From Fictibacillus gelatini DSM 15865 (GTDB lineage: Bacteria > Bacillota > Bacilli > Bacillales > Fictibacillaceae): DNA of 64,000 bases. The first letter of the stretch is position 1. Every line of letters starts with the position of its first letter. Below the pieces are notes generated by a model. It did no database searches and was not told the origin of the DNA. It saw only the letters and a program-made list of their open reading frames with translations. Below are positions 8,016 through 18,354 of this stretch, one piece after another. Position numbers and translations under genes: made by a program. The DNA is taken from positions 1 to 64,000 of the forward strand of contig NZ_AUMP01000002.1 of assembly GCF_000430745.1 (NCBI RefSeq), given 5' to 3'.

Positions 8016-8702
8016 ATGAATCCATTTCCTTCACCCGGCCCACAAATGAGAGCACCTAATTCTTTTCCTCCAGGGCAAATGTTTCCCGCACGAACTGGCG
8101 GACTTACTAATTTCGCCCGTGCCCCCGGATTAATCGGGACAGGGGGTGCTGCAAGAGCTCCTGTCAATATTATGACGGTGCTTGAAAATGTCCAAAAAAT
8201 GCTTCAAGTGGCTGAAACAATGGGGCCAATGTTCAGACAGTATGGACCTGCAGTAAAAAACTTGCCGAATTTAGTGAAAAAATTCCAAAACGGCCTAACA
8301 AGTTTTATGCCAAAAGAAAAAGAAAGTGAAAGTCAAAGCGACGGTCCAAAAGCTGAAGAGAGTCTATCTTTTAAAGAAAAACTAAAAGAAAAAATCAATC
8401 GTAGCCGGCCTGAAAAAAATAAAAATTTAAATGAGTCAATTTCTATCAATGAGGAAACGATCCAAACGAAGCAAACGAAGAGGAAAAGCTTGCCGGATAC
8501 AAACATTGTAACGCATAAAAAACGCAAAAAAACAAGCAACATTAAAGACGAGAATAAAAATAAGGAATTTCAAAAAAGTGATGAAAATGAATTAATGAAA
8601 ATCACGGGTCCTAAAGGATATAAAGCACCCTCTTTATCACGTAAAATCGAAGCAAAAGGAATAATTGAAAAATCTCAGCCCCGTCCGAAGCTCTATATAT
8701 AA
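8016..8702 (+). CDS. yqfQ: YqfQ/VrrA family sporulation-associated protein
   Basis: 228-residue low-complexity protein. The N-terminus is rich in Pro, Gly and Met, a conserved YqfQ core follows (about residues 45-95, TVLENVQKMLQVAETMGPMFRQYG), and the C-terminal half is charged and rich in Lys and Glu. The family includes B. subtilis YqfQ and B. anthracis VrrA and is associated with sporulation. The ATG at 8016 has AAGGAGGG 10 bases upstream and gives the expected MNPFPSPG start. It lies between divergent cshB and ispH as in B. subtilis. Confidence 0.8.
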   Translation: MNPFPSPGPQMRAPNSFPPGQMFPARTGGLTNFARAPGLIGTGGAARAPVNIMTVLENVQKMLQVAETMGPMFRQYGPAVKNLPNLVKKFQNGLTSFMPKEKESESQSDGPKAEESLSFKEKLKEKINRSRPEKNKNLNESISINEETIQTKQTKRKSLPDTNIVTHKKRKKTSNIKDENKNKEFQKSDENELMKITGPKGYKAPSLSRKIEAKGIIEKSQPRPKLYI

Positions 8703-8711
8703 TCTCATTCA

Positions 8712-8740
8712 TTGTGTTCAACCTCTCTCTCCTTTATAAT
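8712..8740 (+). promoter_or_regulatory. Sigma-A promoter of ispH
   Basis: TTGTGT (8712-8717), 17-base spacer and a consensus TATAAT (8735-8740), about 70 bases before the ispH start. Confidence 0.65.
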
Positions 8741-8812
8741 GAAGTGAAGATGCATAAGTAAACCATAAATTTATATCGTACGAAAAGTTTTCACTATAAG
8801 GGAGAGATCATA

Positions 8813-9757
8813 ATGGAAGTCATCAAAATATCTCCTCGGGGCTATTGTTACGGTGTCGTTGACGCCATGGTACTCGCAAGACAGGCAGCGAAAAATCCGA
8901 CTTTACCAAGACCTATCTATATATTGGGTATGATTGTCCATAATAAGCATGTGACCGAAGCCTTCAATGAAGAGGGAATTATTACACTTGATGGCGAAAG
9001 CCGGCTTGACTTAATCAAAAACATTGATTCCGGAACAGTTATTTATACCGCACATGGGGTTTCACCCGAAGTGAGAAGAATCGCCCATGAAAAAGGATTG
9101 TATGAAATTGATGCAACATGTCCTGACGTGACGAAGACACATGACCTTATCCGTGAAAAAGAACGTGAAGGGTATGAAGTCATTTATATCGGGAAAAAGG
9201 GCCACCCCGAACCTGAAGGAGCAATCGGCATCGCTCCGGAGATTGTGCATTTAATTGAGAAACCTGAAGATATTGATCATCTTAAAATTACTAGCGAGAA
9301 AATTTTAATCACGAACCAAACGACTATGAGCCAATGGGATGTTGCAGAAATTATTAAACAGCTTTTGAAGAAATATCCACATGCCGAAGTTCATAAAGAA
9401 ATTTGTTTAGCCACACAGGTTCGCCAGGAAGCGGTAGCTGAGCAGGCAAAAGACTGTGATCTTGTCATTGTTGTAGGAGACCCGAGAAGTAATAATTCGA
9501 ACCGGCTAGCACAAGTTTCTGAAGAAATTGCCGGAACAAAAGCGTATCGTATTGCAGATGTTACAGAAATTGAGCTCGATTGGTTAAAAGGAGTTCAAAA
9601 AGTCGGAGTGACATCCGGTGCATCAACCCCAACACCGATCACAAAAGAAGTTATTCAATTTCTTACCCAATATGATGAAAATGATCCATCCACATGGAAA
9701 CGCGAACGTAAAGTAAGCCTTGATCGAATTTTACCTAAAGTAAAAAATCCCCTATAA
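8813..9757 (+). CDS. ispH: 4-hydroxy-3-methylbut-2-enyl diphosphate reductase
   Basis: 314-residue iron-sulfur enzyme that makes isopentenyl and dimethylallyl diphosphate in the last step of the MEP isoprenoid pathway. The three cluster cysteines lie in GYCYGV (residue 12), [11 protein letters not shown] and [11 protein letters not shown]. Conserved histidines occur in MIVHNKH and YTAHGVSP, and SGAST lies near the C-terminus. A GGGAGAG site precedes the ATG. It is monocistronic, closed by the hairpin at 9742. Confidence 0.95.
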   Translation: MEVIKISPRGYCYGVVDAMVLARQAAKNPTLPRPIYILGMIVHNKHVTEAFNEEGIITLDGESRLDLIKNIDSGTVIYTAHGVSPEVRRIAHEKGLYEIDATCPDVTKTHDLIREKEREGYEVIYIGKKGHPEPEGAIGIAPEIVHLIEKPEDIDHLKITSEKILITNQTTMSQWDVAEIIKQLLKKYPHAEVHKEICLATQVRQEAVAEQAKDCDLVIVVGDPRSNNSNRLAQVSEEIAGTKAYRIADVTEIELDWLKGVQKVGVTSGASTPTPITKEVIQFLTQYDENDPSTWKRERKVSLDRILPKVKNPL

Positions 9758-9769
9758 AGGGGATTTTTT
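9742..9769. terminator. Bidirectional terminator between ispH and yqfO
   Basis: AAAAAATCCCC (9742-9752) pairs with GGGGATTTTTT (9759-9769). Both converging stop codons lie inside the hairpin, so the two genes share it. Confidence 0.85.
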
Positions 9770-10889
9770 ACATAAACATAAATGGATCAGTATTGACTTC
9801 AGAACAAATGACTTCCGTATCGTATTTTTTTTCTTTTACAGATTGGGCGATGACTTGTTGCAATCCTTTTTTCATGATTTTCTCGATGTTATGCCCTGGA
9901 TCAATAATCGTTAACCCTTCTGCCTGTGCATCATGTGCATTATGGTAATAAATATCACCTGTAACAAGGACATCGGCTCCTTTGAATTGAGCGGCTGATA
10001 TGAATTTATTTCCATCTCCTCCGACAACGGCTACTTTTTGAATCGGGCGATTGTGTCCTTTGATTACCCTTAACGCGTTTACATGAAGACTGTTTTTCAC
10101 ATGCTGAACGAATTCTTCAAGTGTCATCGCTTTCTCCAATTGGCCGATTTTACCAATTCCGAGAAACTCCCCTTCATTTTCAAGTGGGTATACATCGTAA
10201 GCTACTTCTTCATATGGGTGTGCGTGAAGCATTTCCGAAATAACAGCTTTTTTTAATGCTTCAGGGACAATTGTTTCAATCTTTACCTCATCTACGATTT
10301 CTAATTCCCCTAGTTTGCCAATATACGGATTCGTGCCTTCTAAAGGTTTAAAAGTTCCTAGCCCGCTTGAATTAAATGTACAGTGGCTGTAATTTCCGAT
10401 ATGGCCGGCACCCGCGGAGCTAATCGCATCTCTCACTTTGTCCACATGGCTTTTTGGAACGAATACAGCAAGTTTTATATATTTAGCCATGGTCGTTGGC
10501 TTTAATACAGTCGTATTGGTAAGCTTTAATGCTTCAGCCAGCCAATCATTAACCCCCCCTTGAGCAACATCAAGGTTTGTATGGGCAGCATAAACCGTTA
10601 TATCATTTTTGATTAACTTTTCAATGACCCTCCCCTGCGAACGGGACGTATCAATCCGCTTTAACGGGCGATAAATCATCGGATGATGTGCAATAATGAG
10701 ATCGACACCCTTTTCGATCGCTTCATCAACGACAGTCTCCAGCACATCTAGCGCAATCATCACTTTTTTGACCGGCTTATTTAATGTTCCAACTTGTAGT
10801 CCGATCGGGTCTCCTTCTTCAGCCAATGATTTTGGCGCAAACTTTTCCATAATTGATATGATCCATTGTCCATTCGCTGGTTTAACCAT
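9768..10889 (-). CDS. yqfO: Nif3-like dinuclear metal centre protein YqfO
   Basis: 373 residues, identical in length to B. subtilis YqfO. Two NIF3 halves (metal-binding LIIAHHPMIY near residue 65, and DPGHNIE near the end) flank an inserted PII-like domain at about residues 130-240 (HAHPYEEVAYDVYPLEN). The biochemical role is unsettled; members have been tied to GTP cyclohydrolase-like or metal-related functions. The ATG overlaps the last 8 bases of trmK, indicating translational coupling. Confidence 0.88.
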   Translation of the reverse strand: MVKPANGQWIISIMEKFAPKSLAEEGDPIGLQVGTLNKPVKKVMIALDVLETVVDEAIEKGVDLIIAHHPMIYRPLKRIDTSRSQGRVIEKLIKNDITVYAAHTNLDVAQGGVNDWLAEALKLTNTTVLKPTTMAKYIKLAVFVPKSHVDKVRDAISSAGAGHIGNYSHCTFNSSGLGTFKPLEGTNPYIGKLGELEIVDEVKIETIVPEALKKAVISEMLHAHPYEEVAYDVYPLENEGEFLGIGKIGQLEKAMTLEEFVQHVKNSLHVNALRVIKGHNRPIQKVAVVGGDGNKFISAAQFKGADVLVTGDIYYHNAHDAQAEGLTIIDPGHNIEKIMKKGLQQVIAQSVKEKKYDTEVICSEVNTDPFMFM

Positions 10890-11589
10890 AATTAATCAAC
10901 TCCTTTACTGTTTCTATTTTTTCTTTCAACTCTGCGATTTTCAACCCCACCCCTGGTGAACCGCTTTTCTTCATTTGCTTTAAAATGTTAGTCCATTGGG
11001 CAATTTCTCCAAGCCATTTTTCGCGAAAAACGTCACTTTTTTCTTTTAATAAATATGGTCCTAACAGTAACTCATATGTAGGATTTCCGCTATAAGGCTG
11101 TACCCCGGTTCGATCGGCCACAAGAACTTCATAAATTTTTCCGTCTTCTTTTAATATTTCTTCCGTAACTAAAATCCAATTTTCTTTTAACAGCCATTTT
11201 CTTACCGACTCTGATCCAACATTTGGCTGTAGAATCAGACGTTTTACACCCTCGAGCTTTTCTTTTCCTTCTTCAAGGATAGTGGCGATTAATTGTCCAC
11301 CCATTCCGCAAATGGTAATGACCTCTGCCTCATTTGCGGAAATAACCGCAAGACCGTTTCCTTTTCGAACAGTAATGACATGTTCGAGTCCCGATTCTTC
11401 CACTTGCTTTTTAGCCGATTGATACGGACCTTCATTGATTTCGCCTGCAATGGCACCTTTTATTCGCTTATTTACGGCAAGGTAACATGGCAAATACGCA
11501 TGGTCCGATCCAATATCAGCAACAATCGAGTGATCAAGAACATATTTCGCCACTTTTTCCAAACGTAATGATAGTTTTTCAACATTCAT
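10882..11589 (-). CDS. trmK: tRNA (adenine22-N1)-methyltransferase TrmK
   Basis: 235-residue SAM-dependent methyltransferase that forms m1A22 in bacterial tRNAs. The Rossmann core shows ADIGSDHAYLP (motif I) near residue 25 and ICGMGGQL, with a C-terminal coiled coil from about residue 165. AGGTGA precedes the ATG. It is upstream of and overlaps yqfO, matching B. subtilis yqfN-yqfO. Confidence 0.92.
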   Translation of the reverse strand: MNVEKLSLRLEKVAKYVLDHSIVADIGSDHAYLPCYLAVNKRIKGAIAGEINEGPYQSAKKQVEESGLEHVITVRKGNGLAVISANEAEVITICGMGGQLIATILEEGKEKLEGVKRLILQPNVGSESVRKWLLKENWILVTEEILKEDGKIYEVLVADRTGVQPYSGNPTYELLLGPYLLKEKSDVFREKWLGEIAQWTNILKQMKKSGSPGVGLKIAELKEKIETVKELINYG

Positions 11590-11623
11590 TTTTCTTCACC
11601 TGAATTTTAATAATGTATTGAAT

Positions 11624-11660
11624 AAAAAAGCTTTCTGTCGAAATAAACAGAAAGCTTTCT
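11624..11660 (-). terminator. Terminator of cccA
   Basis: AAAGCTTTCTGT (from 11627) pairs with ACAGAAAGCTTT (ending about 11658), followed on the minus strand by a T run. It separates cccA from trmK. Confidence 0.8.
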
Positions 11661-11663
11661 CTC

Positions 11664-12017
11664 TTATTTTTTCTTTGAGAGCCAGTCAGCCACAATGTTC
11701 GCTTCATCCCCCTGGATTACACCGGCAGGCATTTGCCCTTTTGCACCTTTTTTACCGTTTTTAATGGTATTTAAAATATCATCTTTTGACAGCTCTTTTC
11801 CGATGTGTTGTAAGTTAGGTCCGACTGCACCTTCCAAATTTTGTCCATGGCATGAAGTACAATTTTTCTTAACAATTGTTTCCGGATTTAATGCCGCTTT
11901 TTCTTTTGCTTTTTGTGCCTCATTTTTATTATGGATTCCCCAACCGGATACCGAAATAATGGCAACAATTCCTATTATTGCGATTACATAAAAAGGCACA
12001 AGCGGATTACGTTTCAT
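11664..12017 (-). CDS. cccA: Membrane-anchored cytochrome c550
   Basis: 117-residue c-type cytochrome. One N-terminal membrane anchor ([20 protein letters not shown]) is followed by a heme domain outside the membrane, with CTSCH for covalent heme attachment near residue 62 and a likely axial Met in GQMPAG. The ATG at 12017 is chosen over an upstream start because AGGAGGAAAT precedes it and the anchor begins at once. B. subtilis CccA has the same plan. It transfers electrons in the respiratory chain. Confidence 0.92.
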   Translation of the reverse strand: MKRNPLVPFYVIAIIGIVAIISVSGWGIHNKNEAQKAKEKAALNPETIVKKNCTSCHGQNLEGAVGPNLQHIGKELSKDDILNTIKNGKKGAKGQMPAGVIQGDEANIVADWLSKKK

Positions 12018-12211
12018 CTTATTTCCTCCTTCAACTGTCACACTTTGCTGATTCTCTTTTGCTCTGGTTATGTAAAATATAATCCATTTCCTATTGTATC
12101 TGAAATAAGTTTCAAAGAAAAGAGGCAAGACGATTTTTACTCGTTTTGTCACAACATTCTATCATTTCCCAGAAAATCTATCTGCTATCATTATCCTTTC
12201 CTATTGAATGG

Positions 12212-12243
12212 AAAAAATACCGCCATTCTTGGCGGTATTTTCA
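12212..12243 (-). terminator. Terminator after the acyl-CoA ligase gene
   Basis: AAAATACCGCC (12214-12224) pairs with GGCGGTATTTT (12231-12241) across a six-base loop, just past the stop codon at 12245. Confidence 0.85.
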
Positions 12244-12244
12244 A

Positions 12245-13861
12245 TTAAACATTAATTTCTTCTACCCACTTTTTGGCACTTTCCCTGAGCTTATATTTTT
12301 GAATTTTCCCTGAAGCTGTCATCGGATATTCATTAACGAAAAAGATGTATTCAGGAATTTTAAAATTTGCGATTTGACCTTTGCAAAAATCTCTAATTGC
12401 TTCTTTTTCTAAATTGGCGCCTTCTTTTAAGCGAATGCAGGCGGCTACTTTTTCCCCATATTTCGGATCTGGAACCCCAATGACTTGCACGTCGAGAATA
12501 TCAGGATGAGTGTACAAAAATTCTTCCACTTCCCTCGGATACACATTTTCTCCTCCGCGGATAATCATATCCTTCAGCCGTCCTGTTATTTTTATATAAC
12601 CTTCCTTATCCATTGTTGCAAGGTCACCGGTGTGAAGCCAACCGTCCTGATCAATTGCTTCTTCTGTGCTTTCCGGCATTTTATAATAGCCCTTCATGAC
12701 ATGATAGCCTCGTGTACAAAGTTCTCCTTGTACATCAAAGGGAACTTCTTTTCCGGTAACAGGATCAATAATTTTCACTTCGACATTTGGATGTTTTCTG
12801 CCAACTGTTTCTACTTTTCGTTCAATTGGGTCATCCGTTCGTGTTTGCGTAATGACAGGAGACGATTCCGTCTGTCCGTAAGCAATTGTAACTTCCGCCA
12901 TTCCCATTAAATGAATAACTTTTTTCATCACTTCGATCGGGCAAGGAGATCCTGCCATGATCCCCGTTCTTAATGTAGATAGGTCAAATTCGTTGAATCT
13001 TGGATGATTTAATTCGGCGATAAACATCGTTGGAACACCGTGGAGCGCTGTACATTTTTCACGCTGTACGGTTTCAAGCACTTCTTCCGGATCAAATTGA
13101 ACGAGAGGAACTACCGTCGCCCCGACTGAAACGGCCGCCAGCACTCCGAGCACGCAGCCGAAGCAGTGAAAAAAAGGTACAGGAATGCATAGTCGGTCGT
13201 CATTTGTTAAGTTCATAGCTTCGGCTATTTGATGGGCATTGTTTACAATGTTGTTATGTGTGAGCATTACCCCTTTTGGAAAGCCGGTTGTCCCTGATGT
13301 ATATTGCATGTTAATGACATCATCAGGATGAAGGGTTTTCTCATATTGCATGAGCTCATCATCCGAAAGCTGTTCCCCTTTCTTGAGCATCTCTTCCCAA
13401 CCGAGCATTCCTTCAGGCGCACCTTTTCCAAGATAGATTAAATGTTCGAGATACGGGAACCTCTCAGCCTGCTCCTTTGTTTCTAGAGCGATCTTTACAT
13501 AGGAAGTATTACGGTAGCCTTCGATTAAAAATAATGCTTTCGTATCCGATTGATTTAATAAATAGTGCAACTCTGAAGATTGGTAATTTGTATTTACCGT
13601 GACGAGAACGGCGCCAATTCTGGCCGATCCAAATTGCAAAAGGAGCCATTCCGGAACATTGGTCGCCCACACCGCGATATGATCCCCTTTTTGTATACCT
13701 AACGCCAACAGTCCTTTTGCCACTTTTGTTGTCATATCATAAAACGCTTTATACGTGTACCGTAAATTTAAGCTGCTATATACAACCGCCTCTTGTCCGC
13801 CATACTTTTGAACTTGCTCTTTTAAACATTCGCCAACCGTTTTATTCCATAGATCCCCCAT
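12245..13861 (-). CDS. yngI: Acyl-CoA synthetase, YngI-like
   Basis: 538-residue member of the AMP-forming acyl-CoA synthetase family. The P-loop [12 protein letters not shown] is near residue 190, with AYGQTESSP, the hinge [17 protein letters not shown] near 440 and the C-terminal catalytic lysine region [13 protein letters not shown]. It activates a carboxylic acid with ATP and CoA; chain length is not evident. It lies 30 bases after an acyl-CoA dehydrogenase gene and is probably co-transcribed. The pairing resembles B. subtilis yngI-yngJ, which sits in a different part of that chromosome. Confidence 0.8.
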   Translation of the reverse strand: MGDLWNKTVGECLKEQVQKYGGQEAVVYSSLNLRYTYKAFYDMTTKVAKGLLALGIQKGDHIAVWATNVPEWLLLQFGSARIGAVLVTVNTNYQSSELHYLLNQSDTKALFLIEGYRNTSYVKIALETKEQAERFPYLEHLIYLGKGAPEGMLGWEEMLKKGEQLSDDELMQYEKTLHPDDVINMQYTSGTTGFPKGVMLTHNNIVNNAHQIAEAMNLTNDDRLCIPVPFFHCFGCVLGVLAAVSVGATVVPLVQFDPEEVLETVQREKCTALHGVPTMFIAELNHPRFNEFDLSTLRTGIMAGSPCPIEVMKKVIHLMGMAEVTIAYGQTESSPVITQTRTDDPIERKVETVGRKHPNVEVKIIDPVTGKEVPFDVQGELCTRGYHVMKGYYKMPESTEEAIDQDGWLHTGDLATMDKEGYIKITGRLKDMIIRGGENVYPREVEEFLYTHPDILDVQVIGVPDPKYGEKVAACIRLKEGANLEKEAIRDFCKGQIANFKIPEYIFFVNEYPMTASGKIQKYKLRESAKKWVEEINV

Positions 13862-13891
13862 AGTTCACCTCTACCTGGAACAATTTTTTTA

Positions 13892-15034
13892 TTATCGGCA
13901 GCCAATTTCTCTCGCAATAACCATTCGCTGAACTTCCGATGTTCCTTCTCCGATTTCTAATAGCTTCGCATCTCGATAATAACGTTCAACATGGTAGTCT
14001 CTCATATAGCCGTTCCCCCCATGAATTTGAACAGCGTCTGAACAAATAGATGTACATGCTTCAGAAGCAAACAACTTCGCCATAGAGGCTTCCTTTGAAA
14101 ACTTCTTGCCCGAATCCTTCAACCATGCTGCCTTATAAACCATCATTCTTGCCAGTTCAATTTTCATCGCCATATCCGCCAGTTTAAATTGAATCGCCTG
14201 GAAGTTGGAAATCGGACGGCCGAATTGTTTTCGTTCCTTTGCATACTGAATCGCTTTTTCATAGGCCGCCTGGGCGATCCCAACCGCCATTGCACCGATT
14301 CCGATCCTTCCCCCATCAAGCGTCACTAAAAATTGTTTGAAGCCCTCGCCCCGTTTGCCGAGAAGATGGTCTGCGGGCACCCTGACATCTTCCAAAACAA
14401 GTTCTGTCGTATTGGAGGCATGAAGTCCCATTTTTTCATAGTTATCCAGAACGGAAAATCCTTTCGTATCGGTTGGAACAATAATGGCGCTTATTTCTTT
14501 TTTTCCGCCATTCCGTCCTGTAATAGCTGTTAAGGCCACATGCTTTGCATAACTTGCGTTTGTGATGAAACATTTGCTTCCGTTAATGACCCAATCACCC
14601 GCTTCCTGCACTGCCGTTGTTTCCGTACCGCCGGCGTCAGATCCCGCCCCCGCTTCCGTTAATCCAAATGCTCCAAGTGATTCCCCGGTACAAATCGGAA
14701 CGAGATACTTTTCTTTCTGCTCTTTTGTGCCAAACATATTCAAAGGAGCACCGCCGAGAGAAATATGTGCCGCGTATGTAATGCCTGTAGATCCGCAGGC
14801 ACGGCTCAGTTCTTCGACAACAATTGCAAAACTAACGGTATCAGCCCCGGCTCCTCCGTATTCTTCAGGAAAAGGAAGCCCCATCATCCCTAATTCGGAT
14901 AGTTTATGAAACACTTCTTTCGGAAACCTTTTCTCCTTATCCCGTTTTTCTGCATCGGGGGCTACTACTTCTTCTGCAAACTCGCGAATCATCTTCTGGA
15001 TCATCAATTGTTCATCCGTTAAAGCAAAATTCAT
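13892..15034 (-). CDS. yngJ: Acyl-CoA dehydrogenase, YngJ-like
   Basis: 380-residue flavoprotein that forms the 2,3-double bond of an acyl-CoA. The FAD-binding stretch [16 protein letters not shown] is near residue 135, [12 protein letters not shown] near 345, and the terminal motif [17 protein letters not shown] carries the glutamate that acts as base in short- and medium-chain enzymes. AAGGAGGT lies 4 bases before the ATG. Length equals B. subtilis YngJ. Together with the downstream ligase it suggests degradation of a short, perhaps branched, acyl chain. Confidence 0.82.
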   Translation of the reverse strand: MNFALTDEQLMIQKMIREFAEEVVAPDAEKRDKEKRFPKEVFHKLSELGMMGLPFPEEYGGAGADTVSFAIVVEELSRACGSTGITYAAHISLGGAPLNMFGTKEQKEKYLVPICTGESLGAFGLTEAGAGSDAGGTETTAVQEAGDWVINGSKCFITNASYAKHVALTAITGRNGGKKEISAIIVPTDTKGFSVLDNYEKMGLHASNTTELVLEDVRVPADHLLGKRGEGFKQFLVTLDGGRIGIGAMAVGIAQAAYEKAIQYAKERKQFGRPISNFQAIQFKLADMAMKIELARMMVYKAAWLKDSGKKFSKEASMAKLFASEACTSICSDAVQIHGGNGYMRDYHVERYYRDAKLLEIGEGTSEVQRMVIAREIGCR

Positions 15035-15085
15035 ATTGACCTCCTTTTTGTAAAAAAAATATTGTTTGTATACGCTTTCAAGTTT

Positions 15086-15115
15086 ATTATAGAGTTAAAG
15101 GCTGAATTTTTACAA
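15086..15115 (-). promoter_or_regulatory. Promoter of the acyl-CoA gene pair
   Basis: Minus strand TTGTAA (15110-15115), 18-base spacer, TATAAT (15086-15091), about 50 bases before the dehydrogenase start. The rest of 15035-15261 is AT-rich with only the sigA terminator recognisable. Confidence 0.55.
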
Positions 15116-15218
15116 TATTTTTATTCTAATAAGCTTTTTTTAGAAGGCCATTTGCATTACAGAAAAAGAATCAGTAAAATATATACAAAGACGAAAGTTA
15201 CTAAAGGAACTTAGACAT

Positions 15219-15257
15219 AAAAAAATAAGCCTGCTCAAAAGGCAGACTTATTTTTCA
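15219..15257 (-). terminator. Terminator of sigA
   Basis: AAATAAG-C-CTGC (15223-15234) pairs with GCAG-A-CTTATTT (15242-15253) with one internal mismatch, followed by Ts on the minus strand; it lies directly downstream of the sigA stop. Confidence 0.7.
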
Positions 15258-15261
15258 ACAA

Positions 15262-16380
15262 TTATTCAAGGAAGTCTTTCAGACGCTTGCTTCGGCTAGG
15301 ATGGCGTAATTTCCGCAATGCTTTTGCTTCAATTTGGCGAATACGCTCTCTCGTTACTCCAAACACTTTTCCTACTTCTTCGAGCGTTCGCGTTCTGCCG
15401 TCATCAAGTCCAAAGCGGAGTCTGAGCACATTTTCTTCCCTGTCCGTTAACGTATCCAGAACATCTTCAAGCTGTTCTTTTAACAATTCATATGCTGCAG
15501 CTTCAGAAGGGGCAAGCGCATCCTGGTCTTCAATAAAGTCACCAAGATGGGAATCATCTTCTTCACCAATTGGTGTTTCAAGCGATACAGGTTCTTGAGC
15601 AATTTTAAGGATTTCCCTTACCTTGTCTGGCGATAAGTCCATTTCCGCTCCAATTTCTTCAGGTGATGGATCACGCCCTAGATCTTGAAGGAGTTGACGT
15701 TGAACTCGAATTAATTTATTGATCGTTTCGACCATATGAACTGGAATACGAATGGTTCTCGCCTGGTCAGCAATCGCTCTTGTTATCGCCTGGCGAATCC
15801 ACCATGTTGCATATGTGCTGAATTTAAACCCTTTATCATAATCGAACTTTTCAACGGCTTTAATTAAGCCCATATTTCCTTCCTGGATCAAATCAAGAAA
15901 CAACATGCCCCGCCCTACGTAACGTTTGGCGATGCTGACGACAAGCCTTAAGTTGGCTTCGGTCAATCGGCGCTTCGCTTCTTCATCGCCTTCTTCGATC
16001 CGTTTCGCCAATTCAATTTCTTCTTCTGCAGAGAGAAGATCAACCCGTCCGATTTCTTTTAAATACATTCTTACCGGATCGTTGATTTTAACACCGGGCG
16101 GTACACTAAGGTCGTTAAGGTCGAATTCTTCTTCGTCTTTTTCTTCAAATTTCGGCTCTTCATCGTCATCCGGCTCGTCAATAACTTCAATGCCCTGTTC
16201 TTCAAGGTAATGAAAAAATTCGTCCATTTGCTCAGAATCTTGATCAAACGGCGCTAATTTGTTTGTCACATCTGAATAAGTGAGTGCACCTCGTCTTTTT
16301 CCTGTTTCGATTAATTGTTCTTTAACTTGATCGATGGTTAATTCGCCTTCCGTTTTTTCACGGTTCGGTTTCTCAGCCAT
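15262..16380 (-). CDS. sigA: RNA polymerase primary sigma factor SigA
   Basis: 372 residues. It has an acidic N-terminal region 1.1, then region 1.2 ([11 protein letters not shown] near residue 98), region 2 ([38 protein letters not shown]), region 3 and region 4.2 helix-turn-helix ([21 protein letters not shown]) ending in [10 protein letters not shown]. It directs core RNA polymerase to the TTGACA/TATAAT promoters seen through this window. The ATG at 16380 has AAGGAGGGG upstream; an ATG six codons earlier overlaps that site. Confidence 0.97.
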   Translation of the reverse strand: MAEKPNREKTEGELTIDQVKEQLIETGKRRGALTYSDVTNKLAPFDQDSEQMDEFFHYLEEQGIEVIDEPDDDEEPKFEEKDEEEFDLNDLSVPPGVKINDPVRMYLKEIGRVDLLSAEEEIELAKRIEEGDEEAKRRLTEANLRLVVSIAKRYVGRGMLFLDLIQEGNMGLIKAVEKFDYDKGFKFSTYATWWIRQAITRAIADQARTIRIPVHMVETINKLIRVQRQLLQDLGRDPSPEEIGAEMDLSPDKVREILKIAQEPVSLETPIGEEDDSHLGDFIEDQDALAPSEAAAYELLKEQLEDVLDTLTDREENVLRLRFGLDDGRTRTLEEVGKVFGVTRERIRQIEAKALRKLRHPSRSKRLKDFLE

Positions 16381-16465
16381 TCGATCCCCTCCTTCCACAC
16401 TTCAACCAACAAATTATAAACCTTATAAACGTTAAAAGATTTTTAAACTCTGCCTTATCGAGCAC

Positions 16466-18277
16466 TTATTTCAATGCTTTTTTCATTTGCAATATTTCCA
16501 TTGCAATGCGGGCTGCCAGGGTGTAGTCTCGCTGTCGTTCCGCTTCTTTTCTTTGCCTTTCTTTTTCCTGTATTTCCAATTTTTTTGGATAGGAACTGAT
16601 TTGTTTAACATAATCGTTTAACTCAGGGTCAGAAAGGTGATCAGTTACTGTCATCATCGCCAGTTCAGACGTAATCTTACGTAACTTCTCGTCATCAATG
16701 CGCTCAAGCAAAAGGCCGACATTCGGCAAATTTCCTTCCTCGTAGAAGGCATATAAATATGCTGCAATCGCATTGTGCTCTTCTATATTAAATGCTCCGG
16801 GAAGACGTTCTTGAATTGCAAAAGCAATTTCTCTGTCTTTCAGCATATGGGCAAGAAGAATTCTTTCAGCATTATGATAAGCTGGCAATAGAGGTTTATT
16901 AATAAATGAATGAAACCTAGAATTATTATTCCTATTTTGGTTAACGTTATCCTTTTGCCGCTTTATCTGCTTATAGACTTGGGATTGTTGTTGCTTTAAC
17001 GCTTCAAGGGAAAGATGAAATTCATCAGCAAGCTGCCGCAAATAATGGTCTCGTTCAACAGCTTTCGGAAGCCTGCTTATCTCATTGATTACCTCTTCGA
17101 TATAGAGCATTCGTTCCGCTTCGTCATTGAGATTTTTTCCCTTGCGGTAATATTGAATTTTAAAGGCCATTACGGTTAAACTCGTCCCTATTACATCCTT
17201 TTGAAACTTCTCAGGTCCATAGGTCTGAATGTAGTCATCGGGATCTAATCCGCCTGGCATTTGGGCTATCTTTACGAAACAGCCCGCTTCTTCTAATATT
17301 TTCGCGGCTCGAAATGCCGCTTCAATCCCTGCATGGTCAGAATCATAGCATATTGTGACGCTTTGAACATTTCTTGCGAGCAGCGCCGCCTGCTCCTCCG
17401 TTAATGAAGTTCCAAGTGTAGCCACACCATTTGTTATTCCGGCCCTAAAAGCACTTGTTGTATCAACATATCCTTCAAATAAAACCGCCTGTTGCTTCTT
17501 TCTCATCTCGGCTCTGGCTAAATGAAAGGCATATAAATTTTTGCCCTTATTAAAAATCTTCGTTTCCGGGCTGTTTAAATATTTCGGTTCACCTTCTCCC
17601 AATACCCTTCCACCGAATGCGATTACCTTGCCATTGCGATTCCAAATCGGAAACATAATGCGGTTTCGGAAACGGTCAAAAAACTTACCGTCAAATTCCC
17701 GTTTGCCAAGTAGACCTGCGTTTTTGACAACTTCGAGGGAAAACCCCCGTTTGGCGAGGAAGTTGGTAACAGCATCCCATGAATCAGGAGCGTAGCCGAT
17801 TTGAAAGGTTTGAATCACATCATCCGTAAACCCTCTATTTTTTAAATAGCCAAGAGCTTTTATCCCCTGTTTAGTATTGACTAAATAATGATGATAAAGC
17901 TTTGCAACGAGTTCATGGGCTTCGACCATTTTGGTTCGAAAGTCTTCTTTATCGGAAAACTCTTGAACCTTTAACTGAGGCAAATCGATGCCGTTCTTTT
18001 CAGCGATATGTCGGACGGCTTCAATAAAAGTATACCCTTCAATATTCATTAGAAACGAAAATACATTTCCACCTGCCCCACAACCGAAACAATGATATAT
18101 TTGCTTTTCAGGCGAGACAGAAAAAGATGGGGATTTTTCCCCATGGAACGGGCACAGTCCGAAATAATTTCGGCCTTGCTTTTTTAATGGAACGTATTCA
18201 CTGACAAGGTCAACAATATCCATTGATGTTCTTATTCGTTCGATAGTTTCTTCAGGAATCCGTTCAGCCATGTTCAT
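16466..18277 (-). CDS. dnaG: DNA primase DnaG
   Basis: About 603 residues. The N-terminal CHC2 zinc ribbon (CPFH near residue 42, CFGCG near 63) recognises the template. The Toprim domain follows (FEGYVD, CYDSDHAGIEAA), and the C-terminal region from about 450 binds the DnaC/DnaB-type helicase. It makes RNA primers at the fork. ATG at 18277 is used; a GTG one codon upstream is equally placed relative to AGGAAG, and a third start lies two codons downstream. Position before sigA is the standard macromolecular-synthesis operon. Confidence 0.95.
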   Translation of the reverse strand: MNMAERIPEETIERIRTSMDIVDLVSEYVPLKKQGRNYFGLCPFHGEKSPSFSVSPEKQIYHCFGCGAGGNVFSFLMNIEGYTFIEAVRHIAEKNGIDLPQLKVQEFSDKEDFRTKMVEAHELVAKLYHHYLVNTKQGIKALGYLKNRGFTDDVIQTFQIGYAPDSWDAVTNFLAKRGFSLEVVKNAGLLGKREFDGKFFDRFRNRIMFPIWNRNGKVIAFGGRVLGEGEPKYLNSPETKIFNKGKNLYAFHLARAEMRKKQQAVLFEGYVDTTSAFRAGITNGVATLGTSLTEEQAALLARNVQSVTICYDSDHAGIEAAFRAAKILEEAGCFVKIAQMPGGLDPDDYIQTYGPEKFQKDVIGTSLTVMAFKIQYYRKGKNLNDEAERMLYIEEVINEISRLPKAVERDHYLRQLADEFHLSLEALKQQQSQVYKQIKRQKDNVNQNRNNNSRFHSFINKPLLPAYHNAERILLAHMLKDREIAFAIQERLPGAFNIEEHNAIAAYLYAFYEEGNLPNVGLLLERIDDEKLRKITSELAMMTVTDHLSDPELNDYVKQISSYPKKLEIQEKERQRKEAERQRDYTLAARIAMEILQMKKALK

Positions 18278-18354
18278 CACCGTACTTACTTCCTGCTTCT
18301 AGCCCTTAAAAAATAAAGAAAAAAAGCAGACAAGTTATACTTATTCGTTATAAA

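Noticed and set aside
7976-8167. 63-codon minus-strand ORF opposite the start of yqfQ
   Set aside because: Gly/Pro-rich mirror image of yqfQ without a binding site.
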